DNA of 64,000 bases from Azospirillum brasilense (GTDB taxonomy: Bacteria > Pseudomonadota > Alphaproteobacteria > Azospirillales > Azospirillaceae): positions 1 through 64,000 of the forward strand of contig NZ_VITH01000002.1 in the NCBI RefSeq assembly GCF_007827815.1, given 5' to 3'. The position numbers and the translations under genes were made by a program. This document shows, one piece after another, positions 25,645 to 36,387 of the stretch. The notes beneath the pieces were generated by a model. That model was not told where the DNA came from. It was given only the letters and a program-made list of their open reading frames with translations, and ran no database searches. The stretch's first letter is position 1, and each line of letters starts with the position of its first letter.

Positions 25645-28029
25645 TCAGGGGGCGGGCGGGAGCGGCAGGACGCAGCGGAAGCGGGTGCCGTGACCCGGCC
25701 ATTCCTCGACCTCCAGCCGCCCGCCGTGCAGTTCCATGACGTTGCGGACCAGCGACAAGCCGAGCGCCGCGGCGCCGCGCGGGTCGTTGCGGTCGTAGCG
25801 CGAGGGCGGGGCGGCCTCGCCCGGCCCGGTGCCGCTGCCCACCGTCAGCACGAGGGCATCGGCTTTCCGCTCTCCGGACAGCAGGATGCGGCGGTCCGCC
25901 GGCGGGTGGCGGATGGCGCCGACGACCAGGGTGAACAGCGCCTGCTTGAGCCGCCGCTCGTCGCCCTCCGCCTCGCCCAGCGACGACGGGGCGGTGAGGT
26001 CGAGGCGCAGCCCCTCGCGCCGCGCCCACTCGCGGGTCAACTCGCCCACCGTCTCCAGCAGGTCGGGCACGTCCACGGTGCCACGGTCGAGCGTGGTCAC
26101 CCCGGCGCCCAGGCTGGTCATGTCGACCACGTCGTCGATCAGCTCCAGCAGCCGCTCGCCGGCGTTCAGCACGCCCTTCACATACTCGATCTGGCGCGGA
26201 TTCAGTTCGCCGAAATACTGGTTCGCCAGCACCTCGGCGAAGCCGATGATGCCGTTCAGCGGGTTGCGCAGATGGTGCGAGACGTTGGCGATGAACTCGC
26301 TCTTCAACTGGTCGGCGGCCTCCAGCGCGGCGTTGGAGGCGCGCAGCGCCTGCTCCAGCCGGGCGCTGTCGGTGACGTCGAGATAGCTGTTCAGCACCGC
26401 CCCGTCGGGCAGCGGCAGGGTGGAGAACTCGACCACCGAGCCGTCCGCCCGCTCCAGCCGGCCCGAGCGCACGGCGCGCTCCAGCGTCGCGCCGATCATC
26501 TCGTCCTTCAGGCTGTCCCAGTCGCCGCCATTCTCCAGGAAGGGCCGCATCCGCTCGAACAGGGCGGAGATGTGCGGCTCGCCCAGCAGGTCGTCGTCGT
26601 CGAGGTCCCAGACCCGCGCGAAGGCCGGGTTGGACAGCTTCAGCCGGCCGTCGCCGCCGAACACCGCGATGCCCTCGGCCAGATTGTCCAGCGTCTCCTG
26701 CTGCACGGCGATCAGCGTGTTGTAGGAGGATTCCAGGGCCAGCGTGTTGGTCACGTCCTCCAGGATCTGCATCAGCCCGCCCAGCGGGTGGGGGGCGGCG
26801 AGGCTGCGCAGCGTCGTGCCGTCCGGCAGGTGCATCAGCTCCTCGACCGGCTCCAGCAGGCGGGTGTAGCGGCTCAGCCGCTCGCGCTTGTAGCTCTGGT
26901 AGTCGGCGTATTCGGGCAGGCGGCGGCGGGTGCGCAGCTCCTCCAGGATCTCGCCGTGGGTGGGCTGGCTGCGCAGCCAGGACTCCTCCAGGTCCCACAG
27001 CCGGGCGTAGGCTTGGTTGAAGAAGGTCAGCCGCGTGTCGGCGCCGAAGATGGCGATGGCCGCCCCCAGCCGCTCCAGCACCTCGGCGTGGGCGGCGAGG
27101 TGGCGGCTCAGCTCGCCGCGCATCTCCTCCACCGCCGTGACGTCCAGCGCGTAGCCGACGACCAGCGTGCCGCCGTCGGGGGAGGGCAGGGGGGCCTCGG
27201 TGACCTCCAGGAGGCGGCGCTCGCTGCCGATGACGGCGGAGACCCGCTCCGACTGGGCGACCCCGCTGTGCAGCGCCCGCTGCGCCAGGGCGCGCCCGGC
27301 GCCGTCCGCGGTCAGCTCCCGGCCGCTGTCCGGAACGGCGGCGGGCTCCGAATCCACGGCGCGGGCGTAGGCGCGGTTGCACCAGGACAGCATCTGCCCG
27401 GTCCCGCGCAGCCACACCGGCAGCGGCAGGGCGTCCACCGCCGCGCGCAGCTCGGCCAGCGCGGCCTCGGCGTCGCGCCGCCCCTGGGCCAGCCCATCGC
27501 GCTCGGCGCTGCGGTCGGTGACGTCCTCCAGCCAGACGACGTCCTGATGCCCGGAGGCATCCGTCGTGGTGGACGGCTCGGCGGACCGTTGCCCGCTCAG
27601 CAGCAGGCGCCGCCCGCCGCGGGTCGTCGCCTCGAGTCGGAAACCCTCGCCCGCGGCGCGCAGGCGGCGGACGGCTTCGGCGACGCGCGGAGCGTCGGCG
27701 TCGGTGAAGGCGTTCGCGATGTCCTGGCCCGGCACCGCGCCGAGCAGCCGGGAGCAGCCGGGCGCCGCGCTGACGCCACCACTGGCGTCCCAGGCGCACC
27801 AGGGGTGGGGCGCGGCGGCCAACAGGGCCTCCAGGCGCGCGACGTCGGCCGCCAGCCGGTCGCTGCGGCGGCGTTCCCGGCCGGTCCAGAACAGCCCGCC
27901 GAAGCCGGCGGCGCCGAGGACGCCGGCAAAGCCAAGCATGGTGGGCGAGCCGGAGGGCCCGGCCATCAGGCCGACTCCCACCGCCAGCCCCAGCGCGGCG
28001 AAGGCGTATGATCGGGTCAAGACACTCAC
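25645..28029 (-). CDS. Multi-PAS histidine-kinase-like protein, DivL-like, with degenerate ATPase domain
   Basis: A 794-residue membrane protein. There are hydrophobic segments in residues 8-48, then four PAS-like units (starting near 70, 195, 315 and 445) and a kinase-like core. The H-box reads SHHLRNPLN (584-592), so the His is kept. The N-box Asn is replaced by Gly704, the G1 Asp by Gly733 (GTGPGE), and the G2 box is eroded (GAAALGL). Length, PAS number and loss of catalytic residues resemble DivL, the Caulobacter cell-cycle pseudokinase. Start GTG at 28029 is inferred. It lies downstream of a hybrid kinase on the same strand. Confidence 0.85.
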   Translation of the reverse strand: MSVLTRSYAFAALGLAVGVGLMAGPSGSPTMLGFAGVLGAAGFGGLFWTGRERRRSDRLAADVARLEALLAAAPHPWCAWDASGGVSAAPGCSRLLGAVPGQDIANAFTDADAPRVAEAVRRLRAAGEGFRLEATTRGGRRLLLSGQRSAEPSTTTDASGHQDVVWLEDVTDRSAERDGLAQGRRDAEAALAELRAAVDALPLPVWLRGTGQMLSWCNRAYARAVDSEPAAVPDSGRELTADGAGRALAQRALHSGVAQSERVSAVIGSERRLLEVTEAPLPSPDGGTLVVGYALDVTAVEEMRGELSRHLAAHAEVLERLGAAIAIFGADTRLTFFNQAYARLWDLEESWLRSQPTHGEILEELRTRRRLPEYADYQSYKRERLSRYTRLLEPVEELMHLPDGTTLRSLAAPHPLGGLMQILEDVTNTLALESSYNTLIAVQQETLDNLAEGIAVFGGDGRLKLSNPAFARVWDLDDDDLLGEPHISALFERMRPFLENGGDWDSLKDEMIGATLERAVRSGRLERADGSVVEFSTLPLPDGAVLNSYLDVTDSARLEQALRASNAALEAADQLKSEFIANVSHHLRNPLNGIIGFAEVLANQYFGELNPRQIEYVKGVLNAGERLLELIDDVVDMTSLGAGVTTLDRGTVDVPDLLETVGELTREWARREGLRLDLTAPSSLGEAEGDERRLKQALFTLVVGAIRHPPADRRILLSGERKADALVLTVGSGTGPGEAAPPSRYDRNDPRGAAALGLSLVRNVMELHGGRLEVEEWPGHGTRFRCVLPLPPAP

Positions 28030-28113
28030 GCGGGTGAGACTAGTCCACGCCTCCCGGCGGAGCAAGGCGGGCCGGCGGTGGTGCCACTTTCGGAGATGGC
28101 GCAGCCCTTTCGC

Positions 28114-28192
28114 ACGACCCGACTGCATGGCCCGATTCCATGGCCCGATTTCACGGCCCGATTTCACGGCCCGGTGCGCACGGCCCGTTCGG
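28114..28192. repeat. 13-bp tandem repeat between two kinase genes
   Basis: About six consecutive 13-14-bp units of the form ACGGCCCGATTTC or ATGGCCCGATTTC. Three of the copies (28127-28165) are nearly identical. The array occupies the spacer between the hybrid kinase stop and the DivL-like gene start. Confidence 0.85.
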
Positions 28193-28198
28193 AGGCCC

Positions 28199-31100
28199 TC
28201 ACACCGCTTCTCCGACCCGCAGGGCGCGGATCGCCGTTTCCACCGCCGGATAGGCGGCGCGCACCGCCGCCAGGGCCTGCGCCGCCCCGTCCCGGTCGCC
28301 GTGGTGGGCCGCGAGTTCCAGGGTGGAGGCGCTGCGGCCCAGCCGCTCGGCCCCCGCCGTGCGGGCGGCCCCGGCCAGCGTGTGGGCGGCGCCGCGCAGG
28401 GCCTCCAGGTCGTTGCGCTCCAGGGCGGCGGCGGCCTCGTCCAGCAGCGGGCGGGTGGTTTCCAAGAAGAAGTCCAGCATGTCCAGCGCCATCCCGTCGA
28501 GCGCGCCGAAGGTGGTGCGGACATGGTCGAGGTCGAGCGCCCGGTCTTCCGCCCCGGCGGCCTCCGCCGCGGGAGGCTCGTCGGGGGCTGCGGCGCTGCC
28601 CTCGCCGAACGCGCGGTTCAGGGCGACGGCGAGCTGCCGCAGGGTCACCGGCTTGGCGATGTAGTCGTCCATGCCCGCGGCGGTGCAGCGCTCCATCTCC
28701 CCCGCCAGGGCGTTGGCGGTCATGGCGATGATGCCGGTGCGCGGGCGGGGGACGCCGCCCGACTCGGCAACCGACTCGGCGCTGCGGATCTGGCGCGACA
28801 GCTCGTAGCCGTCCATGCGCGGCATGTGGCAATCGGTGATCAGCAGCCGGTAGGGCCGCGCCCGCCAGGCGGTCAGCGCCTCCAGCCCGTCGCCGGTCAG
28901 GTCGGCCTCGAAGCCGAGCTGGCGGAGCTGGCGCAGGATCACCTGCTGGTTGGTCGGATGGTCCTCCGCCACCAGGATCGCCGGCGGGGCCGCAGCGGGC
29001 GACGCCATGCCGAGGGAATCGGTGTCGGGGGAAGCCGTGTCGAGGGCGGCTCGTCCGCCGTCCGCCGCGGAGGACGCGGGGTCGGCGGGGCGCTCCGGGG
29101 AAACGGCGCGTCCGGCCAGGGCGGCCAGACGGCGGAACAGGGCGTCGCGGCGGATCGGGCGGCCGAGATGGTCGTGGCGCGGCGGTTCCCCGGCGTCCGT
29201 CCGGCCGTCCTCCTCGCCGTCCGGCAGGCAGTCGCCGGCCTGCTCCCGCCCGTCCACCAGATGCAGCGTGGGCGGCGGGCGGGCTCCGGCGGCGGCGATG
29301 CGGGCGAGCACCGCCGGAGCGGACAGCCGCGGGTTGGGCGCGCCGGGCGCGTCGTCGGGATGGTGTTCCAGCAGGCCGTCGGACAGGATCAGCAGGTCGG
29401 CGTCGGCCATCGTCAGCAGTTCCACCGCCTCGTCCGCCGTCGTGGCGTCGGCGACGGCGGCGCGCTTGTCCTCCAGCGCGCGGATCAGCACGGAGCGCTG
29501 CACCGGGTCGGGCTCGGCCACGATGATGGACAGGCCGGAGAGGTCGGTGTCGTCGCGCGGGGTGGATTGCGGGTCGCCCGGCGCCAGATCCACCGTGAAC
29601 CAGAAGGTGGAGCCGCAGCCCGGCGCCGATTCCACCCCGATGCGCCCGCCCATCATCTCGACCAGACGAGCGCAGATGGCCAGCCCCAGCCCGGTCCCGC
29701 CGAAGCGGCGGGTGGTCGAGCTGTCGGCCTGGCTGAAGGGCTGGAACAGGCGGGCCTGTCCGGCGCCGCTGATGCCGATGCCGGTGTCCTCCACCGAAAA
29801 GCGCAGGCGCAGCCGCTCCGACCCGGCGGCGGACGGCTCCAGCCGGGTGCGCAGGACGACCCGGCCGGCGTCGGTGAACTTGATCGCGTTGCCCGTCAGG
29901 TTGAACAGGATCTGGCGCAGCCGGCCGGGATCGCCGCGCACCGCCGCAGGCACCTTGCGGTCGAGGTCGCAGACCAGCAGCAGCGCCTTCTGGTGGGCCT
30001 GCGGGGCCAGCAGCTCCGCCACCCCCTCCACCAGCTCGCGCGGGTCGAGGTCCATTTCGTCGAGGTCGAGCTTGCCGGCCTCGATCTTGGACAGGTCGAG
30101 GATGTCGTCGATGATCCGCAGCAGCGCCGTGGCGCTGTCGCGCACGGTGGTGACCAGCTCGGTCTGCTCGGCGTCCAGCGGGGTCAGGGCGATCAGCTCC
30201 AGCATGCCCAGCACGCCGTTCATCGGGGTGCGGATCTCGTGGCTCATGGTCGCCAGGAACTCCGACTTGGAGCGGGCGGCGACCTCCGCCTGCTCCTTGG
30301 CGTGGCGCAGGTCCTCCTCGGCGCGCTTGCGGCCGGTGATGTCGTAGCTCCAGGCGAGGATCGCCGGCTCCCCCTCGAACTCGGTGCGCTGGAGGGTCTG
30401 GAGCGCCCAGACGCGGCTGCCGTCGGGCCGGTCCACCGCCACCTCGACGTCGCGGGCGACCAGACCGGGGCCGTCCTGCGGCAGGGCGCGCCCGTGCAGG
30501 GTGGCGCCGGGCAGGGCGAGCGCGTGGCGGCGCCCGACGAAGGCGTCCGGCGGCAGGCCGGCCAGCTCCGCCGCACGGGCGTTGGCGAAGGCGACGGAGC
30601 CGTCGGGCCGCCCGATCGACACGCCGACCGGGCTCTGCTCCAGGATCGCGCGCAGGCGGCGCTCGCTGTCCGACAGGGCGTGCTCGCGCGAGCGGATGGT
30701 GGCGACGAAGTAATGCAGGGCGCGCGCCATGTCGGCGATCTCGTCCTGCCCGTGGGTGGGGATGGCGACGGACCGACCGGCGGCCGACGCGGTCATGGCC
30801 GTCTGGAGCCCGCGCAGCCGCCGCACCACGTTGCGGTGGATGTAGAGGAAGATGCCGAGCGCGCCGAGGATCGAGACCACGGCCATCGCCAGGATGGCGT
30901 TCTTGCCGTCGCGGATCACCCGCTCGAACTCGCCGGAGCGGGCGGCGATGTCCTGCTCGATGGCCAGGAAATGGTCGGACACCGCGCCGACCAGCCGGTC
31001 GGAAACGTTCTGGTTGCGGGTGATCGACCCCTTGATGGCGCGCGCCAGCCCGATTTCCGTCAGGCGACTGGCGAACAGGTTGTGCTCGCCGAGCCCCAGC

Positions 31101-31852
31101 GCCTCCAGTTCCCGATACAGCGGCTCCAGGTCGAAGGCAGTGCCCGGCGGCAGGCCGGACACCGCCTCCGCCGCGCGGTCCATCGCGGCGCGGTACTCCT
31201 GGCGCAGCCGCTCCACCCGCGCCTCGTGGTCGGCGCGGGAGGCGGCGAGCATCAGCAGGATGGCGTGCTGCGCCTCCGCCGTCCACAGGTCGACCCGCCG
31301 TTCGGCGTCCTGGGACCCTTCCAGCTCGGCCAGGGTCCGCGGAACCGGGGCCTCGTCCCGCAGCGACCGCTCGGCGTCGCGGATGCGCTCGGCGAGCTGG
31401 ATCAGGCGGCCGACCAGCCCGCCCGTCTCCGCCGCGGCGGCGAGCTGGCGCTCCACCTGGGTGTTCAGGGTCATCAGGTTGGCGACCAGCTCGTTCTTGC
31501 GGCGCTGCAGCTCCGCCACGTCGGCCACGTCGGTGCCGCGGTCGCGCAGCCGGGTCATCAGGTCTTCCAGCAGGGCGATCTGGTCGCTCAGCCGGGCCAT
31601 CACCGATTCGCGCACCGACTGGCTCTGCACCGCCACCAGGGCCGGTGCGTTGGCGGCCAGCGTGCCGCTCTGCTGGGCGAGCTGCGAGGCGTTGACGAGG
31701 CCCGGCACCTTGGCCGTGGCGATCTGCTCGAACCCCTGGTGGAAGCGGCCGAAGAGGGAAACGGCCACCACGCCGGTGGCGGCGGTCAGGCCGGCGATCA
31801 CGGTCAGACCCGCCAGGATGCGAAACGCCACGCCCAGCCGGGGAAGGGGCAT
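28199..31852 (-). CDS. Hybrid sensor histidine kinase with PAS, two receivers and HPt
   Basis: A 1217-residue multidomain kinase. Transmembrane helices at about 10-33 and 318-338 flank a large, mostly helical periplasmic sensor. They are followed by HAMP (340-392), PAS (398-510), H-box [11 protein letters not shown] with His538, and an ATPase domain with G1 DTGIGISG and G2 [11 protein letters not shown] first receiver near 770 is degenerate (LILSDG replaces the acceptor Asp). A second near 965 is intact ([13 protein letters not shown]). A C-terminal HPt has [13 protein letters not shown]. This is a BarA/TorS-style phosphorelay; no dedicated regulator is adjacent. Downstream lies the DivL-like gene. 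Confidence 0.94.
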   Translation of the reverse strand: MPLPRLGVAFRILAGLTVIAGLTAATGVVAVSLFGRFHQGFEQIATAKVPGLVNASQLAQQSGTLAANAPALVAVQSQSVRESVMARLSDQIALLEDLMTRLRDRGTDVADVAELQRRKNELVANLMTLNTQVERQLAAAAETGGLVGRLIQLAERIRDAERSLRDEAPVPRTLAELEGSQDAERRVDLWTAEAQHAILLMLAASRADHEARVERLRQEYRAAMDRAAEAVSGLPPGTAFDLEPLYRELEALGLGEHNLFASRLTEIGLARAIKGSITRNQNVSDRLVGAVSDHFLAIEQDIAARSGEFERVIRDGKNAILAMAVVSILGALGIFLYIHRNVVRRLRGLQTAMTASAAGRSVAIPTHGQDEIADMARALHYFVATIRSREHALSDSERRLRAILEQSPVGVSIGRPDGSVAFANARAAELAGLPPDAFVGRRHALALPGATLHGRALPQDGPGLVARDVEVAVDRPDGSRVWALQTLQRTEFEGEPAILAWSYDITGRKRAEEDLRHAKEQAEVAARSKSEFLATMSHEIRTPMNGVLGMLELIALTPLDAEQTELVTTVRDSATALLRIIDDILDLSKIEAGKLDLDEMDLDPRELVEGVAELLAPQAHQKALLLVCDLDRKVPAAVRGDPGRLRQILFNLTGNAIKFTDAGRVVLRTRLEPSAAGSERLRLRFSVEDTGIGISGAGQARLFQPFSQADSSTTRRFGGTGLGLAICARLVEMMGGRIGVESAPGCGSTFWFTVDLAPGDPQSTPRDDTDLSGLSIIVAEPDPVQRSVLIRALEDKRAAVADATTADEAVELLTMADADLLILSDGLLEHHPDDAPGAPNPRLSAPAVLARIAAAGARPPPTLHLVDGREQAGDCLPDGEEDGRTDAGEPPRHDHLGRPIRRDALFRRLAALAGRAVSPERPADPASSAADGGRAALDTASPDTDSLGMASPAAAPPAILVAEDHPTNQQVILRQLRQLGFEADLTGDGLEALTAWRARPYRLLITDCHMPRMDGYELSRQIRSAESVAESGGVPRPRTGIIAMTANALAGEMERCTAAGMDDYIAKPVTLRQLAVALNRAFGEGSAAAPDEPPAAEAAGAEDRALDLDHVRTTFGALDGMALDMLDFFLETTRPLLDEAAAALERNDLEALRGAAHTLAGAARTAGAERLGRSASTLELAAHHGDRDGAAQALAAVRAAYPAVETAIRALRVGEAV

Positions 31853-31975
31853 GCCCGTGCCTCGATTTCTTGTCGTCCGATTGAGATAACACGGGCAATC
31901 GGCCGGGCGCAATTCACACCCCCCCTTTGGCGCACTGCGTGGCGCAATACCCGGCGCAATCGGACGCTGCCGGGG

Positions 31976-32009
31976 AAGGCGCCGGGCGCCTTGGCGGGCT
32001 TGACCCGCC
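31976..32009 (+). promoter_or_regulatory. Two consecutive hairpins upstream of the binding-protein gene
   Basis: AAGGCGCC-G-GGCGCCTT (31976-31992) is a perfect 8-bp stem. It is followed at once by GGCGGG-CTTGA-CCCGCC (31993-32009), a perfect 6-bp stem. They lie 48 bases before the start of the next plus-strand gene, in the region shared with the divergent kinase. They may be a leader structure or a protein-binding site. Confidence 0.45.
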
Positions 32010-32057
32010 CAGGTTGCCGACCGAAGCTGAAGCGCAGGCGGCAGGGAGAGGTGCCCG

Positions 32058-33107
32058 ATGGGCTTGGTCCGGTCTTTCGCGCGGGGTGCGGCGGTCGCGC
32101 TGGTTCTCGCGGCGGCGTTGGCCGCGCCGTCCGGCGCTGCGCGCGCCGAGACGCTGGAGGACGTGCGCGACCGCGGGCTGCTGCGCTGTGGCGTCTCGTC
32201 CAGCGGGGCCGGTCTGGCGACGGTGGACGACAGCGGCCACTGGCGCGGCTTCTTCGTGGACATGTGCCGGGCGCTGGCCGCCGCCGTCGCCGGCCACGCC
32301 GACCGGGTGGAGTTCGTCGAGACCAACTCCGAGAACCGCTTCGCCATCCTGCGCAACGGCGAGGTGGACGTGGTGATGGAGGGCACGACCTGGACCCTGC
32401 AGCGCGACGCCACCTTCGGCATCGGTTTCCCGGTGGTCTACCTGTTCGATGGCCAGGGGTTCATCGCGCACCGCGCCCAGAACATCGCCCGCCTGTCCGA
32501 CCTGCCGGCCGGCGCCTCGGTCTGCGTGATCGAGCAGACCACCAGCCTGCGCAACCTGGAGGACTGGATGGCCCGCACCGGGGTGCGCTTCCGCCTGAAG
32601 CCGGTGCGCTCGACCGAGGGGGCGCTGTCGGCCTTCTTCAACCACCACTGCGACCTCTACACCAGCGACCGCATCGGCCTGCACGCCCAGCGCCTGCTGA
32701 AGGCCCCCGAGCGCGAGGACTACGTCATCCTGCCGGAGGCGATCTCCAAGGAGCCGCTGGGGCCGATGGTCCGCCCGGACGAGCGGCGGTGGTTCGACAT
32801 CGTGCGCTGGGTGTTCCTGGCCACCGTCCTGGCCGAGGAGAAGGGGATCACCGCCGCCAACGCCGCCCGCCTGAAGGGGGAGGCGCAGGACCCGGAGGTG
32901 CGCCGCTTCCTCGGGGCCGCCGCCGGGGTCGGCTGGGGGCTGGGGCTGGACGACGGCTGGGCCTTCCGCGTCGTCACCCAGGTCGGCAATTACGGCGAAA
33001 TCTTCGACCGCCATCTGGGCGCCGCCTCGCCGCTGGGCATCGAGCGGGGGATGAACGGGCTGTGGATGAACGGCGGCCTGCATTACGCCCCGCCGCTGGG
33101 GGGGTGA
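32058..33107 (+). CDS. Amino-acid ABC transporter substrate-binding protein (AapJ-like), orphan
   Basis: A 349-residue periplasmic solute-binding protein. A signal peptide spans residues 1-30 (ending ARAETL). The body matches the family 3 type that binds general L-amino acids: [10 protein letters not shown], the [14 protein letters not shown] segment, [13 protein letters not shown], and the C-terminal [14 protein letters not shown]-style ending (here [14 protein letters not shown]). No permease or ATPase gene is adjacent. It is divergent from the hybrid kinase gene, so it may serve as an extra binding protein or as a sensor partner. Confidence 0.88.
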   Translation: MGLVRSFARGAAVALVLAAALAAPSGAARAETLEDVRDRGLLRCGVSSSGAGLATVDDSGHWRGFFVDMCRALAAAVAGHADRVEFVETNSENRFAILRNGEVDVVMEGTTWTLQRDATFGIGFPVVYLFDGQGFIAHRAQNIARLSDLPAGASVCVIEQTTSLRNLEDWMARTGVRFRLKPVRSTEGALSAFFNHHCDLYTSDRIGLHAQRLLKAPEREDYVILPEAISKEPLGPMVRPDERRWFDIVRWVFLATVLAEEKGITAANAARLKGEAQDPEVRRFLGAAAGVGWGLGLDDGWAFRVVTQVGNYGEIFDRHLGAASPLGIERGMNGLWMNGGLHYAPPLGG

Positions 33108-33279
33108 GGAGGGCGGCGCTCTGCCATGCCGAGTCGTCTCATTGCCTTCGCCGCGGCTTTTCCCATGTTGTGGGCATGTTCGGCGAAAGGTTCGGCGAAC
33201 GCTTCAAATCCGGGCGAACCGCCGCTATGGTGGCGCCTTCCGGGCGCCGAGCGGCCCGCTTCAGGCAGTTTCCCAGGCC

Positions 33280-34497
33280 ATGACCAGACCCAACACCTAC
33301 CGTTCCGGTCCCGACGAGCGCGGGCATTTCGGCATCTATGGCGGACGCTTCGTCGCCGAGACGCTGATGCCCCTGATCCTTGAGGTGGAGAAAGCCTACC
33401 GCGAGGCCCGGGCCGATCCCGCCTTCGACGGCGCGATCCGCGAGCATCTCAAGCAGTATGTCGGCCGCCCGAACCCGCTCTACTACGCCGAACGCCTGAC
33501 GGAGAAGCTCGGCGGCGCGAAGATCTACTTCAAGCGCGAGGAGCTGAACCACACCGGCGCGCACAAGATCAACAACTGCATCGGCCAGATCCTGCTCGCC
33601 CGCCGCATGGGCAAGAAGCGGATCATCGCCGAGACGGGCGCCGGCCAGCACGGCGTGGCGACCGCCACGGTCTGCGCGCTGTTCGACATGCCCTGCGTCA
33701 TCTACATGGGCGAGACCGACATCGCCCGCCAGCAACCCAACGTCTTCCGCATGAAGCTGCTCGGGGCCGAGGTGGTTCCGGTGACCTCCGGCGCGCGGAC
33801 GCTGAAGGACGCGATGAACGAGGCGCTGCGCGACTGGGTCACCAACGTCGCCGACACCTATTACCTGATCGGCACCGCCGCCGGCCCGCACCCGTACCCC
33901 GCCATGGTCCGCGACTTCCAGTCGGTGATCGGCGATGAGGTGCGCGTGCAGATGCAGGAGCTGGAGGGCCGCCTGCCCGACAGCCTCGTCGCCTGCGTCG
34001 GCGGCGGCTCCAACGCCATCGGCCTGTTCCATCCCTTCCTCGACGACCCGTCGGTGCAGATGGTCGCGGTCGAGGCCGCCGGCCACGGCATCGACAAGGG
34101 GCCGCTGGCCCACGCCGCCTCGATCACCGGCGGGCGCCCCGGCGTGCTGCACGGCAACCGCACCTACCTGCTGCAGGACGAGGACGGGCAGATCCTGGAG
34201 GGCCATTCCATCTCCGCCGGCCTCGACTATCCGGGCGTCGGGCCGGAGCATTCCTGGCTGCACGACATCGGGCGCGTCGAGTATGTCTCGGCCACCGACC
34301 AGGAGACGCTGGACGCCTTCCAGCTCTGCGCCCGCACCGAGGGCATCATCCCCGCGCTGGAATCGGCGCACGCGCTGGCGGAGATCGTGAAGCGCGCCCC
34401 GAAACTGCCCAAGGACCACCTGATGGTGCTCTGCCTGTCGGGCCGCGGCGACAAGGACATCTTCTCCGTCGCCCAGCATCTGGGAGTGAAGCTGTGA
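33280..34497 (+). CDS. trpB: Tryptophan synthase beta subunit
   Basis: The 405-residue PLP enzyme that condenses indole with serine. The PLP-lysine motif [18 protein letters not shown]-type sequence (here AETGAGQHG) and the phosphate-binding GGGSNAIG are all present. ATG at 33280 is chosen from the normal N-terminus ([19 protein letters not shown]). The stop overlaps the trpA start. A 172-bp leader precedes it with a small GGCGCC hairpin near 33232; I see no leader peptide. trpF is not immediately upstream. Confidence 0.97.
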   Translation: MTRPNTYRSGPDERGHFGIYGGRFVAETLMPLILEVEKAYREARADPAFDGAIREHLKQYVGRPNPLYYAERLTEKLGGAKIYFKREELNHTGAHKINNCIGQILLARRMGKKRIIAETGAGQHGVATATVCALFDMPCVIYMGETDIARQQPNVFRMKLLGAEVVPVTSGARTLKDAMNEALRDWVTNVADTYYLIGTAAGPHPYPAMVRDFQSVIGDEVRVQMQELEGRLPDSLVACVGGGSNAIGLFHPFLDDPSVQMVAVEAAGHGIDKGPLAHAASITGGRPGVLHGNRTYLLQDEDGQILEGHSISAGLDYPGVGPEHSWLHDIGRVEYVSATDQETLDAFQLCARTEGIIPALESAHALAEIVKRAPKLPKDHLMVLCLSGRGDKDIFSVAQHLGVKL

Positions 34498-35336
34498 GTG
34501 TCGCTGTTGACCATGGCCGCATCGCCAAGCGTTTCGCCGCGTTGAAGGCGGAGGGCCGCGCCGGCCTCGTCACCTTCATCACCGCGGGCGACCCGGATCT
34601 GGAGACCTGCCGCGCCGTCCTGCACGGCCTGCCCGCCGCCGGCGCCGACCTGATCGAGCTGGGGCTGCCCTTCTCCGACCCGATGGCCGACGGCCCGGCG
34701 ATCCAGGCGGCCAGCCTGCGCGCGCTGCACGCCGGGACGACGGCGCGCAAGACGCTGGACCTCGTGCGCGGCTTCCGCGAAACGGACGCCGACACGCCGG
34801 TGATCCTGATGGGCTATTACAACCCGATCCACGCCTATGGGGTGGACCGCTTCCTGGCCGACGCCATCGCGGCCGGGGTGGACGGGCTGATCGTCGTCGA
34901 CCTGCCGCCCGAAGAGGACGAGGAGCTGTGCATTCCGGCGCTGAAGGCCGGGGTGAACTTCATCCGGCTGGCGACGCCGACCACCGACGACAAGCGCCTG
35001 CCGGCGGTGCTCCAGAACACCTCGGGCTTCGTCTATTACGTGTCGATCGCCGGCATCACCGGTGCTGCCAGCGCCGACAACGCCGCGGTGGGCGCCGCGG
35101 TGGAGCGCCTGAAGCGCCACACCGACCTGCCGGTGGCGGTCGGCTTCGGCATCAAGACGCCGGAGCAGGCGGCCGACGTCGCCCGCGTCGCTGACGCGGC
35201 GGTGGTCGGCTCGGCCATCGTCACGCGGCTGGCCGGCGGGCTGGACGCGGACGGCAAGGCCCGCCCGGGTCTGGCCGAGGATGTGCTGGGCTTCGTCCGG
35301 GAACTGGCCGGCGGCGTGCGCGGCGCGCGCGTCTGA
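34494..35336 (+). CDS. trpA: Tryptophan synthase alpha subunit
   Basis: The 280-residue TIM-barrel subunit that cleaves indole-3-glycerol phosphate. The catalytic Glu is in [16 protein letters not shown]. The second conserved Asp-rich region lies around [12 protein letters not shown], with the phosphate loop [10 protein letters not shown]. Start is GTG, overlapping the trpB stop by four bases, which couples translation of the two subunits at a matched ratio. Confidence 0.97.
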   Translation: MSVAVDHGRIAKRFAALKAEGRAGLVTFITAGDPDLETCRAVLHGLPAAGADLIELGLPFSDPMADGPAIQAASLRALHAGTTARKTLDLVRGFRETDADTPVILMGYYNPIHAYGVDRFLADAIAAGVDGLIVVDLPPEEDEELCIPALKAGVNFIRLATPTTDDKRLPAVLQNTSGFVYYVSIAGITGAASADNAAVGAAVERLKRHTDLPVAVGFGIKTPEQAADVARVADAAVVGSAIVTRLAGGLDADGKARPGLAEDVLGFVRELAGGVRGARV

Positions 35337-35399
35337 GTGCGTCGGGCCTAGATCGCCGGGCTGCGAGCGCCGGCTGAGCGGGATATCAGGAAGAATTCG

Positions 35400-36380
35400 A
35401 TGAACTGGCTTACCAACTACGTCCGCCCCAAGATCCGCGCCCTCTATGCCCGCAAGGAGGTTCCCGACAACCTCTGGCACAAGTGCCCGAGCTGCGAGGC
35501 GATGCTCTTCCACCGCGATCTGGAGGAGAACCTCAACGTCTGCCAGCATTGCGGCTTCCACATGCGGCTGGACCCGATCAAGCGGCTGGCCTCGATGTTC
35601 GACGAGGGCGACTACCAGTCGGTCGAGCTGCCCAAGTCGGTGGTCGATCCGCTGAAGTTCCGCGACCAGAAGCGCTACACCGACCGCCTGAAGGAAGCCC
35701 AGACCAAGACGGGCCGGCATGACGCCATCGTCGTCGGCTCCGGCCTGATCGGCGGGCAGCCGGCGGTCGTCGCGGCCTTCGACTTCGGCTTCATGGGCGG
35801 CTCGATGGGCATCGCGGTGGGCGAGGGCATCCTGGCCGCCGCCCGCACCGCCATCGCCCAGAAGGCGGCGCTGATCGTCGTCCCGGCCTCGGGCGGGGCG
35901 CGCATGCAGGAAGGCATCCTGTCGCTGATGCAGATGCCGCGCACCACCATCGCGGTGGAGATGGTCAAGGAAGCCGGCCTGCCCTACATCGTGGTGCTGA
36001 CCGACCCGACGACCGGCGGCGTCACCGCCTCCTTCGCGATGATCGGCGACATCCACATCGCCGAGAAGGGCGCGCAGATCGGCTTCGCCGGCGCCCGCGT
36101 GATCGAGAGCACGATCCGCGAGACCCTGCCGGAGGGCTTCCAGCGCTCCGAGTATCTCCAGGAACACGGCATGGTGGACATGGTGGTCCATCGCCGCGAC
36201 CTGCGCCCGACCCTGTCGCGCGTCCTGACCCTGCTGATGCAGCCGGTCCTGGCCGTGGCGCCGGAAGCGCTGCCGGCCGCGGCCGTTCCGGCGGAGGAGC
36301 CGCGCAGCCAGGCTGAGGCGGCCGACGAGACGCCGTCCCAGGCGGGCGCCGAGAGGACTGGCTCCGAGCAGCCGGCCTGA
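35400..36380 (+). CDS. accD: Acetyl-CoA carboxylase carboxyltransferase subunit beta
   Basis: The 326-residue beta subunit of the carboxyltransferase, the first committed step of fatty-acid synthesis. A four-cysteine zinc ribbon (CPSC and CQHC) sits at residues 25-50. The carboxyltransferase core includes GSMGIAVGE and the oxyanion stretch [10 protein letters not shown]. The last ~50 residues are a low-complexity Ala/Glu/Pro tail. accD after trpBA and before folC is a typical alphaproteobacterial order. Confidence 0.97.
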   Translation: MNWLTNYVRPKIRALYARKEVPDNLWHKCPSCEAMLFHRDLEENLNVCQHCGFHMRLDPIKRLASMFDEGDYQSVELPKSVVDPLKFRDQKRYTDRLKEAQTKTGRHDAIVVGSGLIGGQPAVVAAFDFGFMGGSMGIAVGEGILAAARTAIAQKAALIVVPASGGARMQEGILSLMQMPRTTIAVEMVKEAGLPYIVVLTDPTTGGVTASFAMIGDIHIAEKGAQIGFAGARVIESTIRETLPEGFQRSEYLQEHGMVDMVVHRRDLRPTLSRVLTLLMQPVLAVAPEALPAAAVPAEEPRSQAEAADETPSQAGAERTGSEQPA

Positions 36381-36387
36381 TCCCGCC

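Noticed and set aside
33108-33279. A trp leader peptide or attenuator before trpB
   Set aside because: I find a small GGCGCC hairpin but no short open frame rich in Trp codons and no terminator with a T-run.
27566-33283. A 1905-codon open frame on the plus strand, antisense to both large kinase genes
   Set aside because: It is an effect of high GC and codon bias: antisense frames of GC-rich genes lack stops. It has no ribosome site and its translation is low-complexity Arg/Gly/Gln/His. The two minus-strand kinases account for almost all of it.
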